The position numbers and the translations under genes were made by a program. A DNA stretch of 64,000 nucleotides, taken from assembly GCF_024508295.1 (NCBI RefSeq), contig NZ_CP101990.1, positions 558,001-622,000 on the forward strand, given 5' to 3'. The DNA comes from Aeromicrobium duanguangcaii. GTDB lineage: Bacteria; Actinomycetota; Actinomycetes; Propionibacteriales; Nocardioidaceae. The notes under the pieces were generated by a model. That model saw only the letters and a program-made list of their open reading frames with translations. It had not been told where the DNA came from and made no database searches. Positions 18,906 to 28,786 of the stretch are shown here, piece after piece. How positions within the stretch are numbered: position 1 is the first letter of the stretch; each line of letters begins with the position of its first letter.

Positions 18906-20066
18906 TCAGCGGCGCCGCTCGACCAGGAAGGCGCGACCCTCGCCGTCGACACGGGTCATCACGACGGTGGCGGGGTGCGGCCCCGTGAGCTTGAGTCGGG
19001 CGATGAGCCGCTCGGGGACGATGTCCACGCCGCGCTTCTTGATGGTCAGCGTGCCGATGTCGCGCTCGCGCAGCGCGGCACGCAGCTGCTTCTCGCGGAA
19101 GGGCAGCTCCGCCTCGACGCGGAACGCTCGCCCGTACGGCTCGGCGGCGGGGGAGTCCGTCGTGATCCACGCGATGTGCGGGTCGAGTAGGTGCCCGCCC
19201 AGGTCGTCGGCCAGCTCGGCGACGAGCCCCGCGCGGATGACCGCGTCGTCGGGCTCGACCAGATGGGAGAGCATGGGACCCGTCGCCGCGACGGCGCCCC
19301 GATCGATCAGCGTCGCTCCCGCCGGCAGGATCGTGGCCCGGCGCGCGGGACCGGGTCCGAAGCCCGCGCCCCACAGGCACGCCTCGACCAGGTCGCCGCC
19401 GTCGGACACCCACTCGGCCTGCACGCCGGGCGGGACCGCGTCGTGCGCGATGCCCGGCATCACCTTGGCCACCGCTCGCCCGGCGAGCAGACCCGTCACG
19501 AAGTCCCACGACGGGACCAGCGCGTCCAGTCGGAACGTGCGGCCCGCGCCGTCGCGGCGTGCCGGATCGACGAACGCGACCTCGTCGGGCTCGAGCGCCG
19601 TCGTCGTGGCGTCGCCGACGTCGACGGTTCCGGCCAGGCCGAGCGCCGCCAGATTGGCCCGCGCGATCGCGGCGCGGACGGGGTCCTGCTCGACGCCGCG
19701 GACCTCGAGTCCGGCGCGCGCCAGGGCGATGAGGTCGCCGCCGATGCCGCAGCCGAGATCGACGACGCGGGTGCCACCGAGCTCGACGAGCCGCGCAGCC
19801 CGATGGGCGGCGACGGGAGCGCGGGTGGACTGCTCGAGGGCGTCCGGCGTGAAGTACATCCGCGCGGCATCCTCGCCGAACTTCGCCGTCGCCCGCCGCC
19901 GCAGTGCGTGCTGCGACATGGCGGCGGCGACCAGCTCCGCAGGGTGGTCACGACGCAGCCGGGTGCCGAGCGCCAGATCGGACTCGGAGCCCGAGCGCTC
20001 GGCGATGTGCCCCAACAGGACCTGGCCCTCGTCGTCGAGCAGTGACTCGAAGGTCGCCAGGTCCAT
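18906..20066 (-). CDS. class I SAM-dependent methyltransferase with THUMP-like domain
   Basis: A 386-residue protein. An N-terminal helical part (1-90) precedes a Rossmann methyltransferase core with VVDLGCGIGGDLIALA (about 98-113) and VEQDPVRAAIARAN, then FVDPARRDG, which stands where catalytic-loop residues usually are. The last 60 residues, with TLTIKKRGVDIVPERLIARL, match the THUMP-like C-terminal domain. RNA is the likely substrate, by analogy with THUMP proteins; the exact nucleoside is unknown. GACAAT lies seven bases before the ATG. Confidence 0.85.
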   Translation of the reverse strand: MDLATFESLLDDEGQVLLGHIAERSGSESDLALGTRLRRDHPAELVAAAMSQHALRRRATAKFGEDAARMYFTPDALEQSTRAPVAAHRAARLVELGGTRVVDLGCGIGGDLIALARAGLEVRGVEQDPVRAAIARANLAALGLAGTVDVGDATTTALEPDEVAFVDPARRDGAGRTFRLDALVPSWDFVTGLLAGRAVAKVMPGIAHDAVPPGVQAEWVSDGGDLVEACLWGAGFGPGPARRATILPAGATLIDRGAVAATGPMLSHLVEPDDAVIRAGLVAELADDLGGHLLDPHIAWITTDSPAAEPYGRAFRVEAELPFREKQLRAALRERDIGTLTIKKRGVDIVPERLIARLKLTGPHPATVVMTRVDGEGRAFLVERRR

Positions 20067-20073
20067 GGGTCAC

Positions 20074-20079
20074 ATTGTC
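20074..20079 (-). promoter_or_regulatory. -10 of leaderless methyltransferase gene
   Basis: GACAAT on the minus strand, seven bases before the ATG at 20066; the same hexamer and spacing as coaA. Confidence 0.5.
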
Positions 20080-20093
20080 CCCGCGCCCGGCCC

Positions 20094-21494
20094 TCAGGTC
20101 GTCGCGGCCCGGTCCTCCTCCTCGGTGACCAACGTGGCAACCTCGTCGTCGACGGGATCGGACAGGTAGCGCTCGAGGCTGTCGTCCAGCTCCTGCAGCC
20201 ACGGAGTGTGGTGGACCGAGGCCATCGTGCCGGTGAGGACGGAGGGGTAGACCTTGTCCCGGTAGGTGAGGACGTCGTCCTGCTTGTCCGCCTTCCAGGC
20301 CAGGAAGATCTCGACGACGCGGTCGAGGTCGAAGGACGGGTAGTCCGTCAGGTCGATCAGGTCGCGGATGTAGTCGGCCTGGAACCGGATCTCGTCGCCG
20401 GCGGTCTGCAGGGACGCGAAGCGCTCGCGCCACGCGTCGATGTCGCGCCGCTGCTCGGCAGCATCCGGCAGGGCGATCCGGCCCATGATGACGTCGCGGA
20501 CGTACCAGGCCTGCGCGTCGAACATGTTGAACGTGAACCACTGGTCCTGGGCGCCGAGGTAGAACAGCCGGTCGTTCGCCTCGGAGACCACGCCGCGGTA
20601 CAGGTGGTCCGGATACAGGCAGTTCGGGGAGTCCAACGCGAGGTCGGACGGCAGGAACGGGTAGTGGTGCAGGTAGCCCGTGCACAGCACCACGGCGTCG
20701 AACCGACGCGACTCGCCGTTGGCGAAGTGGGCGATCGAGCCCTCGAAGCGCTCGACGAGCGGCAGCTCCTCCATGCCCTCGGGCCAGGGGAAGCCCATCG
20801 GCGCGGTGCGGTAGCTGAACGTCACCGAGCGGGCGCCCATCTTGAACGCTTGCACGCCGATGTCCTCGGCGGAGTAGCTGGCGCCGATGAGCAGCACGTC
20901 CTGGTCGGCGAGCCCCTCGGCTCCACGGAAGTCGTGCGCGTGGCTCAGGCGGCCCGGGAACGTCTCGATGCCGGTGAAGTAGGGGACGTGGGGCGTGCTG
21001 AAGTGCCCGGACCCGACGATCACGTGATCGAAGGTCTCGGAGGTCGTCTCGCGCGACTCCAGGTCCTCGACGGTCACGGTGAACTGCCGGGTCTGCTCGT
21101 CGAACTCGACCCAGCGCACGACGGTCGAGAACCGCACGTACTTCTTGACCCCGCTGTTCTCGGCGCGCCCGTTGATGTAGTCCCACAGCACGGCGCGCGG
21201 AGGGTACGAGGAGATCGGCCGTCCGAAGTGATCGTCGAACGTGTATTCAGCGAACTCGAGCGCCTCCTTGGGGCCGTTCGACCACAGGTTGCGGTACATG
21301 CTCGAGTGGACCGGCTCGCCGTGCTCGTCCAGGCCCGTGCGCCACGTCAGATTCCATTGCCCGCCCCAGTCCGCCTGCTTCTCGAAGCACACGATGTCCG
21401 GTATCTCGTGGCCGGCTCTCGCCGCCGACTCGAAGGCCCTCAACTGGGCCATTCCGCTGGGTCCTGCTCCGATGATCGCGACGCGTGGGGTCAA
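20094..21494 (-). CDS. tmm: flavin-containing monooxygenase, trimethylamine monooxygenase-like
   Basis: NADPH- and FAD-dependent N-oxygenase of 466 residues. Motifs in order are the FAD fingerprint GAGPSGMAQ (about 7), CFEKQADWGGQW, HSSMYRNLWSNGPKE, the FMO signature FPGRLSHAHDF, the NADPH motif LIGASYSAEDIG, VVLCTGY and YLGAQDQWFTFNMFDAQAW. As I recall the family, the bacterial trimethylamine monooxygenases share these segments almost word for word, so TMA to TMAO oxidation is likely, though related amines or indole are possible. The start is TTG at 21494, with GAGAGGAAG just upstream. No TMAO demethylase or TMAO transporter is nearby. Confidence 0.85.
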   Translation of the reverse strand: MTPRVAIIGAGPSGMAQLRAFESAARAGHEIPDIVCFEKQADWGGQWNLTWRTGLDEHGEPVHSSMYRNLWSNGPKEALEFAEYTFDDHFGRPISSYPPRAVLWDYINGRAENSGVKKYVRFSTVVRWVEFDEQTRQFTVTVEDLESRETTSETFDHVIVGSGHFSTPHVPYFTGIETFPGRLSHAHDFRGAEGLADQDVLLIGASYSAEDIGVQAFKMGARSVTFSYRTAPMGFPWPEGMEELPLVERFEGSIAHFANGESRRFDAVVLCTGYLHHYPFLPSDLALDSPNCLYPDHLYRGVVSEANDRLFYLGAQDQWFTFNMFDAQAWYVRDVIMGRIALPDAAEQRRDIDAWRERFASLQTAGDEIRFQADYIRDLIDLTDYPSFDLDRVVEIFLAWKADKQDDVLTYRDKVYPSVLTGTMASVHHTPWLQELDDSLERYLSDPVDDEVATLVTEEEDRAATT

Positions 21495-21606
21495 GTCTTC
21501 CTCTCCGGCCGGCGTGGCCCGGTGTCTGGGCGCGAGCCGGAACCCGCGCCGAAATCTCGCGGCGCCGCGTCGATGCGACGGGCGCCAGGAACCCCCCATC
21601 GTAGTG

Positions 21607-21626
21607 GGCCCTCGCGCGCGAGGGCC
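21607..21626. promoter_or_regulatory. 20-bp perfect palindrome upstream of tmm
   Basis: Both 10-base arms pair without mismatch (arm GGCCCTCGCG, 21607-21616). It lies just upstream of a possible tmm -10, TACGAT on the minus strand at 21603-21598, where the -35 would be. It could be an operator, but GC-rich palindromes of this size can arise by chance in such DNA. Confidence 0.3.
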
Positions 21627-21664
21627 GGGGTCCGCAGGGCCGTCGGCGGGTACCCCCATGGGGT

Positions 21665-21691
21665 TTAGCACTCCCTTGGGGCGAGTGCCAG
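21665..21691 (+). promoter_or_regulatory. CIRCE operator 1 (HrcA site)
   Basis: TTAGCACTC, nine bases, then GAGTGCCAG: the exact CIRCE layout recognised by the heat-shock repressor HrcA. The probable groES -35, TTGGGG (21676-21681), is inside it. Confidence 0.93.
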
Positions 21692-21699
21692 CGCGGTGA

Positions 21700-21705
21700 T
21701 ACGCT
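21700..21705 (+). promoter_or_regulatory. -10 of groES-groEL
   Basis: TACGCT, 18 bases after TTGGGG at 21676-21681. It lies between the two CIRCE elements and puts the transcription start inside the second one, so HrcA could block both polymerase binding and initiation. Confidence 0.55.
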
Positions 21706-21710
21706 GAGGT

Positions 21711-21737
21711 CTGGCACTCCCCTCGGGCGAGTGCCAA
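21711..21737 (+). promoter_or_regulatory. CIRCE operator 2 (HrcA site)
   Basis: CTGGCACTC, nine bases, then GAGTGCCAA. It has the same arms and spacing as operator 1 and is centred 46 bp downstream of it. Confidence 0.93.
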
Positions 21738-21773
21738 CTCGAACGTCACTCATCCGAAAGGGGAGGTCGACCA

Positions 21774-22067
21774 GTGTCGGTCACCATCAAGCCGCTCGAA
21801 GATCGCATCGTCATCAAGGCCGGAGAGGCCGAGCAGACCACCGCGTCGGGTCTCGTCATCCCCGACACCGCCAAGGAGAAGCCGCAGGAGGGCGAGGTCG
21901 TGGCCGTGGGCCCCGGTCGCGTCAGCGACAGCGGCGAGCGCATCCCCGTCGACGTTGCCGTCGGCGACAAGGTGCTCTTCAGCAAGTACGGCGGCACCGA
22001 GGTCAAGCACGGCGGCGAGGAGTTCCTCATCCTCAACGCCCGCGACGTCCTCGCCGTCATCGCCTGA
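21774..22067 (+). CDS. groES: co-chaperonin GroES
   Basis: Forms the heptameric lid of the GroEL chamber. The 97-residue product has the family's length and motifs: [23 protein letters not shown], the mobile loop, [32 protein letters not shown] and the final DVLAVI. GTG is the start, with GGGGAGG seven bases upstream. It is followed by groEL after 31 bases and controlled by two CIRCE sites. Confidence 0.98.
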   Translation: MSVTIKPLEDRIVIKAGEAEQTTASGLVIPDTAKEKPQEGEVVAVGPGRVSDSGERIPVDVAVGDKVLFSKYGGTEVKHGGEEFLILNARDVLAVIA

Positions 22068-22089
22068 GTCCACCCGCCCAACCGTTTAG

Positions 22090-23700
<1,611 letters not shown>

Positions 23701-23713
23701 TCGACTGCTCTGC

Positions 23714-23753
23714 ACGACGAAGGCCCCGGGCGCTTGCCCGGGGCCTTCGTCGT
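23714..23753 (+). terminator. terminator of groES-groEL
   Basis: Perfect 18-bp stem (23714-23731 with 23736-23753) around the loop GCTT, followed by TCCC with no long T-run, as is common for actinobacterial terminators. The arm contains GAAGGCCCCGGGC. Confidence 0.9.
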
Positions 23754-23844
23754 TCCCGGGGTGAGACAGGGGCAGACAGGGCGCGTGAAGCCCAATAACC
23801 TAGGTCACGGCCCGGTGTCCGCTCCCGTTGATAGGACGTCTTCC

Positions 23845-24162
23845 ATGACAACGCCAGCGACCCTCTGCCCGTGGTGGTGCACCGATCACCGGACCGGAGC
23901 GACGGCCGAGGACGAACAGCACGCCCGGTCCTTCCCGGCGCCCGGCGGGGCGTGGGTCGCGATCCTGCTGGGCGCCCTGCCGGCCGACGAGCCCGAGCTC
24001 GCCTACGCGGCCGAGTCGTACGCGAGGTCGCCCGATGAGGGGCGGGCGCTCGCCACGGCGCTGCGGGACGCGGCCGACCTGTTCGAGCAGGTCCTCGCCG
24101 AGCGGCGCCGGGGCCGTGGGCCGGCCCCCGGCGAGGAGGTCAGCGCTCGCCGGACTCCATGA
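23845..24162 (+). CDS. DUF6907-like small protein
   Basis: A 105-residue protein whose N-terminal CPWWCTDH..GATAEDEQHARSF resembles the DUF6907 family, in which a CxxCxxH-type start and a following histidine recur; function unknown. The rest is alanine- and acid-rich and helical. The ATG has the -10-like TAGGAC seven bases before it. Its last 23 bases overlap the convergent XRE gene, so the two messages are complementary at their 3' ends. Reading it as a metal-binding or regulatory partner of the XRE protein is inference. Confidence 0.55.
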   Translation: MTTPATLCPWWCTDHRTGATAEDEQHARSFPAPGGAWVAILLGALPADEPELAYAAESYARSPDEGRALATALRDAADLFEQVLAERRRGRGPAPGEEVSARRTP

Positions 24163-24445
24163 ACTCGCGCACCTGCACCATGAGGTCGCCCAGCTCCAGT
24201 CCGAGCGCCGCCTCGAGGGCCAGCACCGTGTCCAGGCTCGGGTTGGCCGAGGACCGGCCGACGGCGTTGTTGTTGCGGTTGTTCTCGAGGTTCTGGATCT
24301 GGTTGCGGCTCAGGCCGGACTGGTGGGCCAGCTCCTCCTGTGTCATCGAGAGCTCCTCGCGTCGCCGACGCAGCCACGTGGCGAACGCGCCGGCGACCTC
24401 GGTGGTCCGGTCGGAAGGGGTGCGCTTGGGCATGCACAACAGCAT
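24140..24445 (-). CDS. XRE family helix-turn-helix regulator
   Basis: A 101-residue protein with one Cro/C1-type helix-turn-helix: LRRRREELSMTQEELAHQSGLSRNQIQNLEN (about 25-55), then NPSLDTVLALEAALGLELGDLM, the usual trailing helices. No other domain is present. The ATG at 24445 is preferred over one 12 bases downstream because TACCAT (minus, 24458-24453) lies exactly seven bases before it. It overlaps the DUF6907-like gene tail to tail by 23 bases and is divergent from aurF. Confidence 0.85.
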   Translation of the reverse strand: MLLCMPKRTPSDRTTEVAGAFATWLRRRREELSMTQEELAHQSGLSRNQIQNLENNRNNNAVGRSSANPSLDTVLALEAALGLELGDLMVQVREFMESGER

Positions 24446-24452
24446 GGGCCCG

Positions 24453-24458
24453 ATGGTA
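24453..24458 (-). promoter_or_regulatory. -10 of leaderless XRE gene
   Basis: TACCAT on the minus strand, seven bases before the ATG at 24445. Confidence 0.5.
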
Positions 24459-24520
24459 CGCCGGGGCAGCCCAATACGGTGGGTCGCGCAGACGTCGTCG
24501 TCCAACGGCCGGGAAAGGTC

Positions 24521-24549
24521 GTGACGCGCCTCACATCCTATGTTACATT
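24521..24549 (+). promoter_or_regulatory. promoter of aurF-fprB
   Basis: GTGACG (24521-24526) and TACATT (24544-24549) are 17 bases apart. The -10 lies inside the left arm of the palindromic operator at 24540, and about 30 bases of leader follow. Confidence 0.45.
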
Positions 24550-24562
24550 CGCAATGTCACAT
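24540..24562 (+). promoter_or_regulatory. palindromic operator 1, before aurF
   Basis: Left arm ATGTTACATT, spacer CGC, right arm AATGTCACAT; 9 of 10 positions pair. It covers the -10 and start region of aurF. A site of the same length, spacer and outer sequence is found before gabD2 at 31140, with the same flanking CCT and CCG. This looks like a TetR-type operator; no TetR gene is in the window. Confidence 0.7.
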
Positions 24563-24584
24563 CCGATTTCGCGAGGAGACCGCC

Positions 24585-25505
24585 ATGACCGTCACCGACG
24601 ATCGCGCCGCCGTCGAGTTCCGCCAGTCCATCGACATGGACACCGAGCTCGAGCGTCTGCTCGAGTCGGCTGCCGTCCTGTCGTACGACCCCGACCAGGA
24701 GATCGACTGGGACAAGCCGCTCGACCCGACCAAGTACGGGCTCAACCCCGAGTGGTCGACGCTCTACGGCACGGCGCTGTGGGACCGCATGAGCGAGCAG
24801 CAGCGGATCGACCTGACCCGTCACGAGGTCGGCTCCATCATGAGCACCGGCATCTGGTTCGAGACGATGCTGCAGTCGATGGTGCTGCGCTCGCAGTACT
24901 CGGCCGACTACGGCGACCCGGAGTTCCGCTTCGCCCTCACCGAGATCGCCGACGAGTGCCGCCACTCGCTGATGTTCAGCAAGACCTGCAGCAAGATGGG
25001 CGTCCCGCACTACCGTCCGCGCCGGCTCTTCCACGAGCTGGCCCGGGTCTTCCGCACCACGGCGAACGGCGAGATGTCCTACGCCGCGATCCTGGTCGCC
25101 GAGGAGGTCCTCGACGTCATGCAGCGCGACTGGATGCGCGGCGAGAACGTGCTCGAGGAGGTGCGCACCTCCAGCAAGATCCACGTGGTCGAGGAGGCGC
25201 GCCACATGAAGTTCGCGCGCATGGAGATCCGCGAGCATCTCGCCGGCATCTCCAAGCCGCGCCGTCACGTGGCCGCGCTGGCCATCTCGATCGTCGCGGC
25301 GATCATCGTGGACTCGCTGGTCAACGACGCCGTCTACGCCAACGTCGGCCTCGACCCCGAGGAGGCCAAGGCGGCGGTGAATGGCAACACCCACCACCAG
25401 AACCTGATGCGGATGAGCTGCGTCCACCTCATGGACTTCCTGTCCGAGGTCGGCCTGCTCACGCCGTCGGCGATGCGGATCTACCGCACGGTCCACATGC
25501 TCTGA
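24585..25505 (+). CDS. AurF-type diiron oxygenase
   Basis: A 306-residue helical protein of the AurF (p-aminobenzoate N-oxygenase) family. All ligand positions of the diiron site are visible: Glu81 in RHEVGS, Glu124 and His127 in DECRH, Glu173 or 174 in VAEEV, His200, and Glu204 with His207 in EEARH. Such enzymes oxidise amines or hydroxylate substrates with O2 and electrons from a ferredoxin. GAGGAGA precedes the ATG. The next gene encodes a fused ferredoxin/ferredoxin reductase, the obvious electron donor; the same pair occurs in mycobacteria next to fprB. The substrate is unknown. Confidence 0.88.
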   Translation: MTVTDDRAAVEFRQSIDMDTELERLLESAAVLSYDPDQEIDWDKPLDPTKYGLNPEWSTLYGTALWDRMSEQQRIDLTRHEVGSIMSTGIWFETMLQSMVLRSQYSADYGDPEFRFALTEIADECRHSLMFSKTCSKMGVPHYRPRRLFHELARVFRTTANGEMSYAAILVAEEVLDVMQRDWMRGENVLEEVRTSSKIHVVEEARHMKFARMEIREHLAGISKPRRHVAALAISIVAAIIVDSLVNDAVYANVGLDPEEAKAAVNGNTHHQNLMRMSCVHLMDFLSEVGLLTPSAMRIYRTVHML

Positions 25506-25558
25506 GCGCAGATGCTCTGAGCGCCCGCCGACGCACCGACCCCCCCCGAGAGACCACC

Positions 25559-27193
25559 GTGGCCTACGCGATCACCCAGTCCTGCTGCAAGGACGCCTCG
25601 TGCGTCTCGGTCTGCCCCGTGGACTGCATCCATCCCACCCCGGACGAGCCCGACTTCGGCACGGCCGAGATCCTCTACGTCGATCCGCAGGTGTGCATCG
25701 ACTGCGGCGCCTGTGCCGATGCGTGCCCGGTCGCGGCGCCCAAGGCCATCGACCTGCTGCGCGGCTCCGAGGCGCAGTTCGCCCAGTTGAACGCGGCGTA
25801 CTTCGAGCAGCGCCCCGAGCGCGAGAGCCCGCAGACGCACACCTGGGACGAGATGGGCGGCGACCTGGTGCGCCCGTTGTCCATCGCGATCGTGGGCACC
25901 GGGCCGGCGGCGGCCTACGCGGCGCGTGAGCTGTTGCTGTCGACCGACGCGAAGATCACGATGATCGACCGGCTCCCGGTGCCCGGCGGACTGGTGCGCG
26001 GGGGAGTGGCCCCCGACCACACCGACACCAAGAAGTTCGCCGAGCTCTTCCACTGGGCGTACAAGCACCCCCGCACGAAGATGGTGATGAACGTCGAGGT
26101 GGGTCGCGACATCTCCCACGAGGACGTGCTGCAGCACCACGACGCCGTCATCTACGGCGTGGGCGCACGCCGAGACCGCGAGCTCGGCGTCCCGGGTGAG
26201 GACATGGCGGGCGTCTACGCCGGGCCGGACGTCGTCGGCTGGTACAACGGCGCCCTCGACATCGACACGGCCGGCGTCGTCCTGGCGGGCGATCGCGTGG
26301 TCGTCGTGGGCAACGGCAACGTCGCCCTCGACCTGGCGCGACTGCTGCTGCACGACCCGGCCGTGCTGGCCCGCACCGACATGCCCGATCACGCCGTGCG
26401 GGCCTTCCGCGACCTCGACGTGCGCGAGGTCGTCCTGCTCGGCCGGCGTGGCCCGTCGGCTGCCGCGTTCACCCGGCCCGAGCTGTTGATGATGCCCCCG
26501 GGGATCGACGTCGTCGTGGCGCGGGACGAGTTCACCGAGGGCGAGCTGGCCGAGGCCGAGCCGGACTCCAACGCAGCCGCACTGGCGGCCCTGCCGCTGG
26601 TCGACGTCGACCTCACGGCGCCGCCGAGCGAGCGCCGCCGGCTCGTGTTCGCCTTCGGTCGACAGGTCGTCTCCGTCGAGGGTGAGCAGCGGGTCGAGGC
26701 CGTGCAGGTCGCGCCGTCCGGGATCCCCGAGCAGGCCGTCACGGTCCCGTGCGGCACGTTGATCCGCGCCACCGGCCATCGCGGCACGCCCGTGCCGGGG
26801 CTGCCCTTCGACGAGGAGACCGCCACGGTCCCGAACGAGTCGGGCCGGGTCGTGGACCCCGCCACCGGACAGCCGGTGCCCGGCACCTACGTCGTGGGCT
26901 GGATCAAGCGCGGTGCCACCGGCGGCATCGGCACCAACCGCGCGTGCGCCCACGAGACGATCGCCACGATCATCGCCGACGCGAACACCGGGCGGATCGC
27001 TCCGCCACCGCGTCAGCGCCGTGCCTTCGGGGCGTTCGTGCGGATGCGCGTCGACCACGTCGTGGGCCGCCGTCGCATGCTCGCGATCGAGAAGGCCGAG
27101 GAGAAGCGAGGCGCCCGCGAGGGCCGTCCGCGGGTGAAGTTCGAGTCCGTCGACGAGATGCTCAAGGTCAGCCCCGTCACGCCCGTGCACTGA
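25559..27193 (+). CDS. fprB: ferredoxin fused to ferredoxin-NADP reductase (FprB type)
   Basis: A 544-residue redox protein. The first 75 residues are a bacterial ferredoxin with two cluster motifs, CCKDASCVSVCPVDC and CIDCGACADACP. From about residue 103 follows an adrenodoxin-reductase-like FAD/NADPH module with VGTGPAAAYAAREL, PVPGGLVRGGVAPDH, VVGNGNVALDLARLL and the C-terminal GWIKRGATGGIGTNR. GTG is the start; the frame reading further upstream lies over aurF and is not coding. It begins 53 bases after aurF and is best read as the NADPH-dependent electron supply of that oxygenase. Confidence 0.93.
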   Translation: MAYAITQSCCKDASCVSVCPVDCIHPTPDEPDFGTAEILYVDPQVCIDCGACADACPVAAPKAIDLLRGSEAQFAQLNAAYFEQRPERESPQTHTWDEMGGDLVRPLSIAIVGTGPAAAYAARELLLSTDAKITMIDRLPVPGGLVRGGVAPDHTDTKKFAELFHWAYKHPRTKMVMNVEVGRDISHEDVLQHHDAVIYGVGARRDRELGVPGEDMAGVYAGPDVVGWYNGALDIDTAGVVLAGDRVVVVGNGNVALDLARLLLHDPAVLARTDMPDHAVRAFRDLDVREVVLLGRRGPSAAAFTRPELLMMPPGIDVVVARDEFTEGELAEAEPDSNAAALAALPLVDVDLTAPPSERRRLVFAFGRQVVSVEGEQRVEAVQVAPSGIPEQAVTVPCGTLIRATGHRGTPVPGLPFDEETATVPNESGRVVDPATGQPVPGTYVVGWIKRGATGGIGTNRACAHETIATIIADANTGRIAPPPRQRRAFGAFVRMRVDHVVGRRRMLAIEKAEEKRGAREGRPRVKFESVDEMLKVSPVTPVH

Positions 27194-27239
27194 GGCCGCG
27201 ATCACCTCCGGGCCGGTCGGGGAGCCGTTCGGCCGCGAG

Positions 27240-28757
<1,518 letters not shown>

Positions 28758-28773
28758 CGTCGTGAGCGCCCGA

Positions 28774-28779
28774 TAGGCT
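28774..28779 (+). promoter_or_regulatory. -10 of leaderless guaB3
   Basis: TAGGCT seven bases before the GTG at 28787. Confidence 0.55.
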
Positions 28780-28786
28780 GTCAGCC

